In this document: positions 13,968-23,518 of the stretch, piece by piece | Layout of the letters: every line of letters starts with the position of its first letter | Numbering within the stretch: position 1 is the first letter of the stretch | Origin: Eubacteriales bacterium | Lineage (GTDB): Bacteria > Bacillota > Clostridia > Lachnospirales > Lachnospiraceae | DNA length: 34,149 bases | Reading direction: 5' to 3' | Assembly (NCBI GenBank): GCA_030524125.1 | Contig: JAUNHB010000025.1 | Coordinates: 1-34,149 of the forward strand | Notes under the pieces: generated by a model | Told to the model about the DNA's origin: nothing | Databases searched by the model: none | The model's input: only the letters and a program-made list of their open reading frames with translations | Program-made: the position numbers and the translations under genes

Positions 13968-16220
13968 CTATACGATTCTCTTAAATTTTTTCTCCAGCTC
14001 GTATTTGCTCATAGAGATGATCGTCGGCCTGCCGTGCGGACAGTTGTACGGATTTTCCAGAGATAAGAGCTCGTCGATCAGCGCTCTGGCCTCCATGGCC
14101 GACATCTGATGGTTTCCCTTGACCGCCGCCTTGCACGACATGGACGCCACCTTGTCCAGAAGCGACCCGGAGCTTACGTTTCCTGTAATGTCCGAAAGTC
14201 CGTCCAGAAGCTCCAGCAGGATGTCCTGTCTGGCGATCCCCGGCAGATTGGACGGCACGGCCCGCACCGCGTAGGCCCGGTCCCCGAACTCCTCGATCTC
14301 AAAGCCCATGTCCGAAAAGCACTGGCGGTATCTCAGATACAGCGTCTCCTCCTGCATGCTCAGGTTCAGGATGATGGGTGGAGAGAGAAGCTGCGACTGG
14401 AACGTCCTCTCGCTTAAATCTTTCATCAGCCGCTCGTAGAGCACTTTCTCATGGGCGGCGTGCTGGTCGATGATATAGAGCTTGTCCGCGTACTGCACGA
14501 GCCAGTAGGTCCCGAACAGCTGTCCGATGATCACATGGCGGACCGCGGCCTCTCTGGAGAGGAGCTTTCCGTCAAAGAGCTCCAGCTGCTCCGGCTTTGG
14601 TGAGGAAGCCGTGTCTTTTTCCTCCGCCGGACGGTCGGGAAGGCCATTCGGGTCCGCGCCCGTCTTTTCCGGGGCCGCCGTCCCGGACGCCTGCGTCCCG
14701 CTCCGGGCGGCCGTGCCCGCCGCCTCGTATGCGCCCGTCTCCCGCAGAAGCGGCGGCGCTCCCTGCTCCGCGCGGCGGCGCTCCTCCACCCGTTTCCGCA
14801 TCTCCTCCATAAAATATTCGAGATTTTTGTCCTGCGGGGCGGCCGCAGACTTGGTCTCGCCGGGCGTCTTCCACATTTTCTCCAGCGGGATGCGCTCCGC
14901 CTGCGGAGGAGCCGCAGGGATCGTGGCCGCTTTGCCGTCCGTCCCAGAAGATTCCGCCGACACCGGGCTTCCGGAGCCGGACGGCAGGACCGCGGTCGCG
15001 GCCGCGCCGCGGAAGCCGGGCAGAGCCGACGCAGGCCTGCCCGTCTCCGCCGTTCCGGCGGCAATGTCCCCTGCCCGGCCCGCCCCGCCGGACGCCTGCC
15101 CCGCCGCCGGAATCGTTCCCTGCGACTTTTCCTGTCCCCGGTCCGCCCCGGACAAGGCTGCCGGGCCGGACGCCCGACCTGCCCCGCGCGTCCGCGCAGG
15201 GCCGCCGTCCAGCGTCACCTCCGGGATCAGTTCCCGGCCCGACAGGGCGTCCTTCACGGTCCTCTGGAGCAGGTCGTAAACCAGATTCTGGTTGCTGAAA
15301 CGCACCTCCATCTTTCCGGGATGGACGTTTACGTCCAGAAGCGTCCCGTCGATCTCGAAGACCAGACACACGAACGGGTAGCGGTGCTGCATCATAAACG
15401 TCTTGTAGCCGTCCTCGATGCCCTTTGACATGAGCTTGCTCTTCACATACCGCCCGTTGACAAAATAATTTTCATAATTGCGGTTGCCACGGGAGATCTC
15501 CGGCTTTCCGAGAAAGCCGCGCACCCGCGCCGGGCCGTCCGCGCGGTCCACCTCGATGAGCCGCATGGCCACGTCCCTCCCGTAGATGTGGTAGATCACA
15601 TCCTTCAGATTTCCGTTTCCGGACGTCTCGATCCGCATCTGCCCGCCGATGATCACCTTGAAGGCCACCTCCGGGTGGGACAGCGCCAGATGGGTCATCA
15701 GCTCGTGGACGGCCGACGCCTCGCTCATCTCGCTTTTCAGGAATTTCTTTCTGGCCGGCGTGTTGTAAAAGAGGTTCCGGATGATGAACGTCGTCCCGTC
15801 GGGCGCGCCCACGTCCTCGAGGCTCTTCTGCACGCCGCCCTCGATGTAGCACCGGCTCCCCAGCGCGCTCTCCCGCGTCTTCGTGATCAGCTCCACCATG
15901 GACACCGCCGAGATGCTGGACAGCGCCTCCCCGCGGAAGCCAAGGGACGACACGCCCGTCAGGTCCTCCGCGCTTCGTATCTTGCTGGTGGAGTGGCGCA
16001 GGAACGCCAGCGGAATGTCGTCCTTCTCCATGCCGCTCCCGTTGTCCGTGATCCGGATCATGCCCACACCGCCGTCCCGGATCTCCACGGTCACCTGACT
16101 GGCCCCCGCGTCGATGGCGTTCTCCACCAGCTCCTTCACCACGGAGGCCGGGCGCTCCACCACCTCGCCGGCCGCGATCTTGTCGATCGTCTGTTGATCT
16201 AATACTGCAATCCTGCCCAC
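13968..16220 (-). CDS. mutL: DNA mismatch repair protein MutL
   Basis: MutL couples mismatch recognition by MutS to strand incision. The 750-residue product has an N-terminal GHKL ATPase with ENAIDAGAS, ITDNGSGM and GFRGEALSSIS. A very long Gly/Ala/Pro-rich linker runs from about residue 340 to 560. The C-terminal dimerisation/endonuclease domain carries DQHAAHEKVLYE, which fits the DQHA-x2-E-x4-E metal motif, and NCPHGRP near the end, so this MutL should be a nicking enzyme like those of other Firmicutes that lack MutH. The start is GTG at 16218-16220, seven bases after AAGGGG. It lies 16 bases after mutS. The linker is longer than in Bacillus MutL (about 627 residues in total). Confidence 0.96.
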   Translation of the reverse strand: MGRIAVLDQQTIDKIAAGEVVERPASVVKELVENAIDAGASQVTVEIRDGGVGMIRITDNGSGMEKDDIPLAFLRHSTSKIRSAEDLTGVSSLGFRGEALSSISAVSMVELITKTRESALGSRCYIEGGVQKSLEDVGAPDGTTFIIRNLFYNTPARKKFLKSEMSEASAVHELMTHLALSHPEVAFKVIIGGQMRIETSGNGNLKDVIYHIYGRDVAMRLIEVDRADGPARVRGFLGKPEISRGNRNYENYFVNGRYVKSKLMSKGIEDGYKTFMMQHRYPFVCLVFEIDGTLLDVNVHPGKMEVRFSNQNLVYDLLQRTVKDALSGRELIPEVTLDGGPARTRGAGRASGPAALSGADRGQEKSQGTIPAAGQASGGAGRAGDIAAGTAETGRPASALPGFRGAAATAVLPSGSGSPVSAESSGTDGKAATIPAAPPQAERIPLEKMWKTPGETKSAAAPQDKNLEYFMEEMRKRVEERRRAEQGAPPLLRETGAYEAAGTAARSGTQASGTAAPEKTGADPNGLPDRPAEEKDTASSPKPEQLELFDGKLLSREAAVRHVIIGQLFGTYWLVQYADKLYIIDQHAAHEKVLYERLMKDLSERTFQSQLLSPPIILNLSMQEETLYLRYRQCFSDMGFEIEEFGDRAYAVRAVPSNLPGIARQDILLELLDGLSDITGNVSSGSLLDKVASMSCKAAVKGNHQMSAMEARALIDELLSLENPYNCPHGRPTIISMSKYELEKKFKRIV

Positions 16221-16236
16221 TCTTCCACCCCTTCTG

Positions 16237-18891
16237 TCACCACCGGTTCTTCAGCCTGTTCTGAAGCCGGTACAAAGTGTTCATGGCGTCCATCGGCGTC
16301 ATGTTGGAAATATCCAGCTCCGTCAGCTCCTTCACCACGTCGTCGTCCTTCACCGTGTCGAACAGGGAGATCTGCTCCAGATCCACCTCGTCGTACTTCT
16401 GAGGCCTGCTCCTCTGCTTTCCCTTCGTCCGGCTCTCCTCCGCGATGGTCTTCGCCTTGACGGAAATATCCGCCTGACTTAACTCCTCCACCAGCTCCTT
16501 CGCCCGCCGGATGACGCTCTCGGGCACCCCGGCCAGCTTCGCCACCTGGATGCCGTAGGACTTGTCCGCGCCGCCCTTGACGATCTTTCTTAAAAATACG
16601 ATGTCGTCGCCTTTTTCCTTGACCGCGATACAGTAGTTGTTGACCCCGTCCATGGTGCCCTCCAGCTCGGTCAACTCATGGTAGTGGGTGGCGAACAGCG
16701 TCTTCGCGCCCAGAAGCTTTTTGTCCGCGATATGCTCGATGACCGCCCACGCGATGGAAAGCCCGTCGAAGGTGCTCGTGCCGCGGCCAATCTCATCTAA
16801 GATCAGGAGGCTGTCCGCCGTAGCGTTCCTCAAAATGTTGGACACCTCGTTCATCTCCACCATAAAGGTGCTCTGCCCGCTGGCCAGATCGTCGGAGGCT
16901 CCCACCCGCGTGAAGATCCGGTCCACGACGCCGATGTCCGCGCTGTCCGCCGGGACGAAGCTTCCCACCTGCGCCATTAGGACGATCAGCGCCGTCTGCC
17001 TCATGTATGTGGATTTTCCGGCCATGTTGGGGCCCGTGATGACGGACACCCGGTTGGCTCCCTGATCCAGATAGGTGTCGTTGGCGATGAACATGTCGTT
17101 TGGGATCATGTTTTCCACCACCGGATGGCGTCCGCCCCGGATGTCGATGACGCCCCGGCTGTTGATCTTCGGGCGCACATAGCGGTTCCGGTCTGCCACA
17201 TAGGCCAGCGACGTGAACACGTCGAGCTTCGCCACCGCCTTGGCGGTCCTCTGGATCCGGAGCACCTCCGACGCGATATGATCCCGGACGCCGCAGAACA
17301 GCTCGTACTCCAGCGCCGTCAGCTTCTCCTCCGCCCCGAGGATCGTATCCTCCAGCTCCTTTAACTCCGGCGTGATGTAGCGCTCCGCGTTGGTCAGCGT
17401 CTGCTTGCGGATATAGTCGTCGGGAACCATATCCTTGTAGGAGTTGGTCACCTCCAGATAGTAGCCGAACACCTTGTTGAACTTGATCCGCAGATTTTTG
17501 ATGCCGGTCCGCTCCCTCTCCTTCGCCTCGATGTCCGCCAGCCACGATTTCCCGTCGGTCTTGGCGGTTCGGAGCCGGTCCACCTCCTCGTGATAGCCGT
17601 CCCGGATCATGCCTCCCTCCCGGACGGAGATCGGAGGCTCCTCCGCGATGGAGCGCTCCACCAGCCCGCACAGATCCGTCAGCGGATCCATCTCCTCATA
17701 AATCTCCCGCAGGAGCGGGCTTTCCAGCTCCTGAAGGAGCATCCGGATATGGGGCAGCATCTCGAGAGAGGAGCGGAACGCGATCAGATCCCTCGGGTTG
17801 GCGGTCTGGTAGCTGATCCGTCCGATCAGGCGCTCCAGATCGTAGATGGGATTCAGATATTCCCGCAGCTCCTCTCTGGTGATCATGCGGCCGTTCAGCT
17901 CCTCGATGGCCTCGAGCCTCCGTTCGATCTCGTCCCGGTCGATGAGCGGCTGCTCGATATAGCCGCGCAGCGTCCTTGCTCCCATGGCCGTCCGGGTCTT
18001 GTCGAGCACCCACAAAAGCGACCCTCTCTTCTGCTTTTCCCGAAGCGTCTCCACCAGCTCCAGGTTGCGTCTGCTGGAGCTGTCGATGACCATGAAGCTT
18101 CCGGAGATATATGGCTGAAGATGCGACAGGTGAGCCAGCGACGTCTTCTGCGTCTCGGTCAGATATCGAAGAAGCGCTCCTGACGCGATCACTCCGCAGC
18201 CAAAATCCGATACGCCCAGTCCCTCCAGTGATTTCACATGAAAATGCTCCAGCAGCGTCGTCCTGCACAGCTCGTCGTCAAAGTACCAGCTCTCCAGCGG
18301 ATACATGACAAGTCCCAGCCGCTCCTTTAAGTCCTCCAGCTCCACGCCGCTCATGAGCAGCGCCTCATTGCAGATGACCTCCCGGGGAGAAAATTTATAC
18401 ATCTCGTCCGTGAGCTTTCTCGCGGAGTCCACCTCCGTCACAAAATAATCGCCGGTGGTCACATCCGCGAAGGAGATCCCAAACCGGTCGCTCACATAGA
18501 CAATGCTCATGATATAGTTGTTTTTCGACTCGTCCAGCGCCTGCGCGTTCAGGTTCGTGCCCGGCGTCACGATGCGCACGACCTCGCGCTTCACCAGCCC
18601 CTTCGCCTGCGCCGGGTCCTCCACCTGCTCGCAGATGGCCACCTTATAACCCTTGGCCACCAGACGGCTCAAGTATCCCTCCACCGCATGGAATGGCACG
18701 CCGCACATGGGGGCCCGCTCCTCGAGCCCACAGCTCTTGCCGGTCAGCGTAAGCTCCAGCTCCTTCGAGACGATCTTTGCGTCGTCAAAAAACATTTCAT
18801 AAAAATCGCCCAGCCGGTAAAATAAAATGCAGTCCTTGTATTCCTCTTTGGTCTTCATGTACTGCTGCATCATTGGTGTAAGTTCCGCCAC
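16237..18891 (-). CDS. mutS: DNA mismatch repair protein MutS
   Basis: MutS recognises mismatches and small loops. The 884-residue product has the mismatch-wedge motif GDFYEMFFDDA (F30, E32), the connector and lever domains, a C-terminal ATPase with GPNMAGKSTYMRQ (Walker A) and LLILDEIGRGTSTFDGLSIAW (Walker B/signature), and a C-terminal tail ending LYRLQNRLKNRW. The start is GTG at 18889-18891, seven bases after AGAGG, followed by AELTPMMQQYMKTK, which is the normal MutS beginning. The open frame continues upstream to 19038, but those 49 residues are only the translation of repeat copy C. The gene leads the mutS-mutL-miaA-ynbB operon. Confidence 0.96.
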   Translation of the reverse strand: MAELTPMMQQYMKTKEEYKDCILFYRLGDFYEMFFDDAKIVSKELELTLTGKSCGLEERAPMCGVPFHAVEGYLSRLVAKGYKVAICEQVEDPAQAKGLVKREVVRIVTPGTNLNAQALDESKNNYIMSIVYVSDRFGISFADVTTGDYFVTEVDSARKLTDEMYKFSPREVICNEALLMSGVELEDLKERLGLVMYPLESWYFDDELCRTTLLEHFHVKSLEGLGVSDFGCGVIASGALLRYLTETQKTSLAHLSHLQPYISGSFMVIDSSSRRNLELVETLREKQKRGSLLWVLDKTRTAMGARTLRGYIEQPLIDRDEIERRLEAIEELNGRMITREELREYLNPIYDLERLIGRISYQTANPRDLIAFRSSLEMLPHIRMLLQELESPLLREIYEEMDPLTDLCGLVERSIAEEPPISVREGGMIRDGYHEEVDRLRTAKTDGKSWLADIEAKERERTGIKNLRIKFNKVFGYYLEVTNSYKDMVPDDYIRKQTLTNAERYITPELKELEDTILGAEEKLTALEYELFCGVRDHIASEVLRIQRTAKAVAKLDVFTSLAYVADRNRYVRPKINSRGVIDIRGGRHPVVENMIPNDMFIANDTYLDQGANRVSVITGPNMAGKSTYMRQTALIVLMAQVGSFVPADSADIGVVDRIFTRVGASDDLASGQSTFMVEMNEVSNILRNATADSLLILDEIGRGTSTFDGLSIAWAVIEHIADKKLLGAKTLFATHYHELTELEGTMDGVNNYCIAVKEKGDDIVFLRKIVKGGADKSYGIQVAKLAGVPESVIRRAKELVEELSQADISVKAKTIAEESRTKGKQRSRPQKYDEVDLEQISLFDTVKDDDVVKELTELDISNMTPMDAMNTLYRLQNRLKNRW

Positions 18892-18918
18892 AAATCTACC
18901 TCTCTTTGCCTGTGGTAT

Positions 18919-18937
18919 GCCGCGCCTTTTGCGCGGC
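18919..18937. other. Small GC-rich hairpin in the mutS leader
   Basis: GCCGCGC and GCGCGGC form a perfect seven-pair stem with a five-base loop, 28 bases upstream of the mutS start. No T-run follows on the minus strand, so it is not a standard terminator. It may affect mutS mRNA folding. Confidence 0.4.
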
Positions 18938-18951
18938 TTCCGGATATTGCA

Positions 18952-19038
18952 GTGACAGTTCAGCCAGCCGGGAGTGACAGGCCAAAATCGTGCCTTCACA
19001 AATTGGGGCCTGCTGCTCCCGGCTGGCTGAACTGTCAC
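18952..19038. repeat. Palindromic repeat copy C in the mutS leader
   Basis: This 87-bp element has perfect 23-bp inverted arms (18952-18974 and 19016-19038) that begin GTGACAGTTCAGCC. The interior keeps the family's CAAAATCGTGC segment and an AGGCC/GGCCT inner pair. It is a compact relative of copies A and D. It would form a very stable hairpin in the mutS 5' leader, downstream of the -10 box at 19041-19046, and could also separate mutS from the upstream exporter genes. Confidence 0.75.
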
Positions 19039-19040
19039 CT

Positions 19041-19069
19041 ATTATAACATAATCAGGAACATCGGTAAA
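19041..19069 (-). promoter_or_regulatory. Promoter of the mutS-mutL-miaA-ynbB operon
   Basis: Minus-strand TTTACC (19064-19069) and a perfect TATAAT (19041-19046) are 17 bases apart. The -10 box directly abuts repeat copy C, so the transcript should begin inside the outer arm of the palindrome (near 19034). The -35 match is only moderate. Confidence 0.6.
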
Positions 19070-19076
19070 GACGGCG

Positions 19077-20435
19077 TCATTCGCTGACCCGTTTTCCGTC
19101 GGACAGCTCCGCGTCGTAGGGATCCGTGATCACCTTATCTCCCTCCGAAAGTCCCCCGAGCACCTCTCCCCGGCCGCCGCTCTGCTCTCCAAGCGTGATC
19201 TCCCGGAGGACCGCCCGGCTTCCTTCCTTCACATAGACCGCGTCCCCGGCTCCCCCCGGCACGACGGCCGACACAGGGATCTGAAGGACGGATTCCTTCC
19301 GGACCACGGAAAAGGTCACGTCCGCCTGATGGCCCGCTCCGATCCTTTCCGGAAGCTCCTCCACGGACAGCTCCACCCGGCAGCGGTTCTCCTCAATGCC
19401 GAGCACGGACAGCTTCTGCGTGGAGATGGGCGAGACAAAGACGACCTCCGCCTCCAGCTCGGTCCCGTCCGCCAGCAGGACTGAGGCGGTCTCTCCCACG
19501 GAGAGAAGCGCGGCCTGCGTATCCAGAAGCTCCGCCTCCAGCGTCATCTCCTCCGTCCCGTAGATGCGGTACAGCGGCTGATTGGCCACCACATAGTCGC
19601 CGCTCTCCGCCAGCACCTCCCAGACGATCCCTTCAAAGGGCGCGGAAGGCTCCGTCTTTTCCAGAAGCTTTTCCACCTGCCGGATCTGGGCGTCGATCTG
19701 CTCCCCGGCCGCCCCGGCGCTTCCAGACAGGGCCTCGATGCTTCCGTCCATCAGACTGAGCTGGCTTTCATAAGCGGCGATCGCCTCCTCGTAGTAAGTC
19801 CGCGTGGCCGCCGAACGGTTGTTGTCCGCCTCCAGAAGCGCCTGCTCCGACGCGGCTCTCGCGCTCTCCAGCGAGGCCAGCGCCGCCTGCTCCGACGGGT
19901 TGGAGGATCCGTCGTACTCGTCGAAGGCTTTCCAGTAGGCCACGTTGGCCGTCTGGAAATTTTCCGAGGCGATCCGGAACAGCTCCTCGGCCCTGCCGTT
20001 CTCCCCGTAGAGCTGGTCGTAGTTCAGTCTCGCCTGCTCCAGCTGGGACGCAAGCTGGCTGCGGCTGACGGCCAGCTGCGCCCGCGCCGATGCGCTCTCG
20101 CTTTTCGCGCCGGATTTCTGTGCGGTCAGCGCCTCCAGCTGCCGGTTCAGATCCTCTCTGGCCTCCGAGTCGTCAAAAACCACCACCGCCTCTCCGGCTT
20201 TGGCCTGTTCTCCTTCCCGGAGGAGCACCTCGTCCACCGTGCCCGCCAGCGGCGCGCAGACATAGCGGCTGTTCTTCGGCTCCACAGAGGCCGTGACTGT
20301 GAACGTGTCCGTCAGATCCGCATATTCCGCCGTCTCCGTCTCCACCCGGACGGGCGCAAGCAGCATCCAGAGTCCCGCCGCGGCCAGCACAAACGCCAGC
20401 GCGCCTCCTGCGATCCATTTCACCTTTTTCTTCAT
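19077..20435 (-). CDS. HlyD/MacA-type efflux adaptor protein
   Basis: This is a 452-residue membrane-fusion (periplasmic adaptor-like) subunit of an ABC exporter. An N-terminal signal anchor lies at about 7-27. A first lipoyl half (about 58-90, APLAGTVDEVLLREGEQAKAGEAVVVFDDS) is followed by a long alpha-helical coiled-coil hairpin (about 92-260), the second lipoyl half (PFEGIVWEVLAESGDYVVANQPLYRI) and beta-barrel domains with VSAVVPGGAGDAVYVKEG. In Gram-positive bacteria such adaptors work at the outer face of the membrane without an outer-membrane channel. ATG 20433-20435 follows GGGGAG, 12 bases after the permease gene, so it is the last gene of the exporter operon. The transported compound cannot be told. 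Confidence 0.88.
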   Translation of the reverse strand: MKKKVKWIAGGALAFVLAAAGLWMLLAPVRVETETAEYADLTDTFTVTASVEPKNSRYVCAPLAGTVDEVLLREGEQAKAGEAVVVFDDSEAREDLNRQLEALTAQKSGAKSESASARAQLAVSRSQLASQLEQARLNYDQLYGENGRAEELFRIASENFQTANVAYWKAFDEYDGSSNPSEQAALASLESARAASEQALLEADNNRSAATRTYYEEAIAAYESQLSLMDGSIEALSGSAGAAGEQIDAQIRQVEKLLEKTEPSAPFEGIVWEVLAESGDYVVANQPLYRIYGTEEMTLEAELLDTQAALLSVGETASVLLADGTELEAEVVFVSPISTQKLSVLGIEENRCRVELSVEELPERIGAGHQADVTFSVVRKESVLQIPVSAVVPGGAGDAVYVKEGSRAVLREITLGEQSGGRGEVLGGLSEGDKVITDPYDAELSDGKRVSE

Positions 20436-20447
20436 CTCTTCTCTCCC

Positions 20448-22802
20448 CTACTCTCTCTCCATCAGGAGGGATACCGGCGATATCGCCTTCAGCCTCCGCA
20501 GGATCATCCTTGAACTCAAAAACACCGCGATCAGCATCAGGACCGCCGACTGCGCCACCGAGGCCGCGTCCACAAAGTCCGGAATGCTGTACATTTCCAT
20601 CGAGAGGGATACCGACAGCAGATGGCTCACCCCAAACGTCATGGGGATTCCCATGAGGATCCCGCCCACTGTCAGGATCCACTGGCTCACGCTGATGACC
20701 TCCAGACACTCTCCGGCCCTGAGTCCCAGCATCCGCATGACCGACAGATCCCGCTTCAGCTCTTCAAAGCTGATCAGCGCGCTCGTGTAGAGCACCGCAA
20801 GGCCGATCAGGATCCCCAGAAACACCATGGAACCGATCATCAGCTCAAAGCTCCCCATGAGCCCGCGCCATTTTTCAAGCTTGGCGGCGCGGCTCTCGAC
20901 GCCCGTCACCTGCGGCGCGTCCTCAAACAGCTCCCGGATGGCCTGCTCCTCCCCGGACGCGGCCTTGATAAAAAGCCCGGTGCACACGTCCCTGTAATCG
21001 CTGATCCATCCAAGCCCCTCCCATGACATGTAGGCCGTCGTTCCCATATACTGCTCCATGATCCCTGTGACCGGCACCCTCGAGACGCGCTCCTCCGGGT
21101 ATGTAAGCTTTACGTCCAGCCAGTCCCCCGTCTCCACGCCGAGCCGGCCGGCCATGTGGCTGGAGAGCACGATTCCCCCGTCGGCCACCCTGACCCGTTT
21201 TCCCTCCTCATCGGAAAGGCGGGTCAGGGTGGCGTCCCGGCCGATGGCCTGCACGGTGCAGTCCAGCTCCTCCTCCCCTCTCAGAAGCTTCGCCTGCACC
21301 TCCGCAAAGGGTTCTGCGGCCTCGATCCCGCTTTGCCCCAGCGAGGAGAGCACGTCCGCCGTCCTGAGCGGCTCCTCAAAATAGACGGCGAAATCCTGCC
21401 TCTGCACCTTTTCAAGATTGTCGAACATGAACACGTCGAACAGCGTGTTCATGGACATCAGCGTGGCCGTGATCATAAAGGCGCAGGAGATGCCGAGGAG
21501 CGACAGAAGGCTTCTGACGCGGCTGCGGCCAAGGTTTCTGAGCGCCATGACGCCCGGGACCGTAAAAAGCCTCAGGATTCCCGGGATCCGTTCGATGGCC
21601 GAAGGCTTTGCGCTTCTGGGCGCCGGCGGCCTGAGCGCCTCCGACGGACTTAAGCGGCCGAGCCTTCTGGCGCACAGAAAGCTCACGGCCCCGCAGAAGC
21701 TCCCCGCCATGACGGTTCCCAGCAGCATATATCTGACCGGCAGCGCGGACGCCGCGTCGGGCAGATTGTAGTAGTTCCGGTAATAATCCACCAGCGGCGA
21801 CGCGAACAGATTGCCAAGCAGCCCTCCGGCCGCCCCTCCTGCGAGGCCGATGGAAAGGCCGTACCAGATATAATGGCCGCACACCTGCCGTCCCGTGATC
21901 CCCATGGACAGCATGGTCCCCACGAGGATCCGCTGCTGCTCCATGAGCCGGTGCATGGTGATGTAGAGCACCACCGCGGCCACGAACAAAAACAAAAACG
22001 GCATCATCACCGCCATCTGCTCCAGCTGGTCCAGCTCCGAATCCAGCATGGCGGCGGACATGTGATCGTCGCTTCCGTAGACGCTGTAACAGCCGTAGGG
22101 ATCCAGAAGCTCCTCCACCTGCTCCTTCACGTCCTCTATCTCCCATCCGCTCTCCAGCGTAAAGGCGAAGCTGTTGGCCTGATCCTCCATGCCGTACAGC
22201 GCCTCCATCGTTTCCATGCTCACAAAGCCCGCGTCGTAGTTTTCCGGATCCGGGAGCATCTCCACGATGTTTCGGATGATGTAAATATTTTCCGGGGAAA
22301 TGCCGCCTCCGGTGATCAGAAGCTCCACCTCACGGCCGGACACCAGCGCCTTCAGCGTATCTCCCGGCTGAAGCCCCACAGCTTCCAGAAAGGCGTTTCC
22401 CGCCACGATCTGAAGTTCTCCGTCGGCCGCGTCCATCCCCTGAAAGAGCATAGGAACGTTCAGCCCTCCCTTCTCGTAGGCGATGAGCTTCAGCCGAGCC
22501 GCCCCGTCTCCCAGCTCCTTAAGCCGGGCCTCCTTGACGATCCGCGCCTGCGCCCGCCCGATCCCCGGGATCTCCTCCAGCTTCTCCGTCACGGCCGCCG
22601 GAGCTTCGCTCACCTCCGCGAACCCGTCCGCAAAGGCGCTCCTCTCATAGAGCAGATCCCGCGACATGAGCAGGTTGTCCTCCGCCACAGAAAGGACCGA
22701 ATAACCGCAAAAGCCCACGGCCACGATCAAAAGACAGATCCCGTAGGCCGAAAGGCTTTTTCTCATATCCCGGCACATTTTCAAAAACAGAAGTCTCACC
22801 AT
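20448..22802 (-). CDS. ABC transporter permease, FtsX/MacB type
   Basis: A 784-residue permease has two FtsX-like halves: a membrane helix at about 18-38, a large extracytoplasmic domain (about 45-260), helices at about 266-284, 318-338 and 368-390, a second helix plus extracytoplasmic domain after about 455, and three C-terminal helices. LGRSRVRSLLSLLGISCAF and FEELKRDLSVMRMLGLR are typical coupling/cytoplasmic segments of this class. These permeases move peptides, antibiotics or lipoproteins, or drive mechanotransmission. ATG at 22800-22802 overlaps the ATPase gene by seven bases. Confidence 0.88.
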   Translation of the reverse strand: MVRLLFLKMCRDMRKSLSAYGICLLIVAVGFCGYSVLSVAEDNLLMSRDLLYERSAFADGFAEVSEAPAAVTEKLEEIPGIGRAQARIVKEARLKELGDGAARLKLIAYEKGGLNVPMLFQGMDAADGELQIVAGNAFLEAVGLQPGDTLKALVSGREVELLITGGGISPENIYIIRNIVEMLPDPENYDAGFVSMETMEALYGMEDQANSFAFTLESGWEIEDVKEQVEELLDPYGCYSVYGSDDHMSAAMLDSELDQLEQMAVMMPFLFLFVAAVVLYITMHRLMEQQRILVGTMLSMGITGRQVCGHYIWYGLSIGLAGGAAGGLLGNLFASPLVDYYRNYYNLPDAASALPVRYMLLGTVMAGSFCGAVSFLCARRLGRLSPSEALRPPAPRSAKPSAIERIPGILRLFTVPGVMALRNLGRSRVRSLLSLLGISCAFMITATLMSMNTLFDVFMFDNLEKVQRQDFAVYFEEPLRTADVLSSLGQSGIEAAEPFAEVQAKLLRGEEELDCTVQAIGRDATLTRLSDEEGKRVRVADGGIVLSSHMAGRLGVETGDWLDVKLTYPEERVSRVPVTGIMEQYMGTTAYMSWEGLGWISDYRDVCTGLFIKAASGEEQAIRELFEDAPQVTGVESRAAKLEKWRGLMGSFELMIGSMVFLGILIGLAVLYTSALISFEELKRDLSVMRMLGLRAGECLEVISVSQWILTVGGILMGIPMTFGVSHLLSVSLSMEMYSIPDFVDAASVAQSAVLMLIAVFLSSRMILRRLKAISPVSLLMERE

Positions 22803-23503
22803 TGCAGCTCCTCCGCTCTGAGGGGGCTGGCATTTTCTTCCACTCTTAAAATCCTGCCGTCCTTCATATAAAATACCCGGTCCGCCACCTTTGCCATCTC
22901 CGCGTTGTGCGTGATCGTGACCACCGGGCAGCCGATCCTCTCCCGCACATCCAGAAGCAGCCGGACCACCGCCACGCTGTTGCTGGAATCCAGCGCGCCC
23001 GTCGGCTCGTCGCAGAGCAGGATGTCCGGATTTTTCACGATGGCTCTGGCGATGGACACCCGCTGCTGCTCTCCGCCCGACATCTGCGACGGAAAGTGCC
23101 GCTTCCGGTCTGACAGTCCCACCATGTCGAGCACCTCGTCCGCGCTGCGGGATCCCGCCTTGATGCTGGCCGCCAGCTCCACGTTCTCCATGGCCGTCAG
23201 CGTTGGGATCAGATGGAAAAACTGGAACACAAATCCCACCACGTTCCGCCGGTAGTCCGAAAGCTCCGCGTCGGTCATGGCGGACAGGTCCCGTCCCTTG
23301 TACAAAAGCTCTCCCGCGCTGGCCCGGTCCATGCCTCCCAGCAGATTTAAAAGCGTGCTCTTCCCGGAGCCCGACGGACCCAGCACGACCACAAATTCTC
23401 CGGCGCAGATCTCAAACGACACGCTGTTGAGCGCCCTGACCGTCACGCCGTCTCCCTCGTACCAGCGGCACAGCTCCGTTCCCTTCAGTATCCGATCACT
23501 CAT
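22796..23503 (-). CDS. ABC transporter ATP-binding protein, LolD/MacB type
   Basis: The 235-residue ATPase of the export system shows Walker A G42-P-S-G-S-G-K48-S-T, the signature MSGGEQQRVSIARAIVKNP, Walker B DILLCDEPTGALD and the H-loop VVTITHNAEMAK. The CDEPTGALD form is characteristic of the FtsE/LolD/MacB clade. ATG 23501-23503 is preceded by AGAGGG. It is the first gene of the operon with permease and adaptor. An operator-like dyad lies between its promoter and start, but no regulator gene is next to it. Confidence 0.93.
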   Translation of the reverse strand: MSDRILKGTELCRWYEGDGVTVRALNSVSFEICAGEFVVVLGPSGSGKSTLLNLLGGMDRASAGELLYKGRDLSAMTDAELSDYRRNVVGFVFQFFHLIPTLTAMENVELAASIKAGSRSADEVLDMVGLSDRKRHFPSQMSGGEQQRVSIARAIVKNPDILLCDEPTGALDSSNSVAVVRLLLDVRERIGCPVVTITHNAEMAKVADRVFYMKDGRILRVEENASPLRAEELQW

Positions 23504-23518
23504 ATGTCTTCCCTCTGG

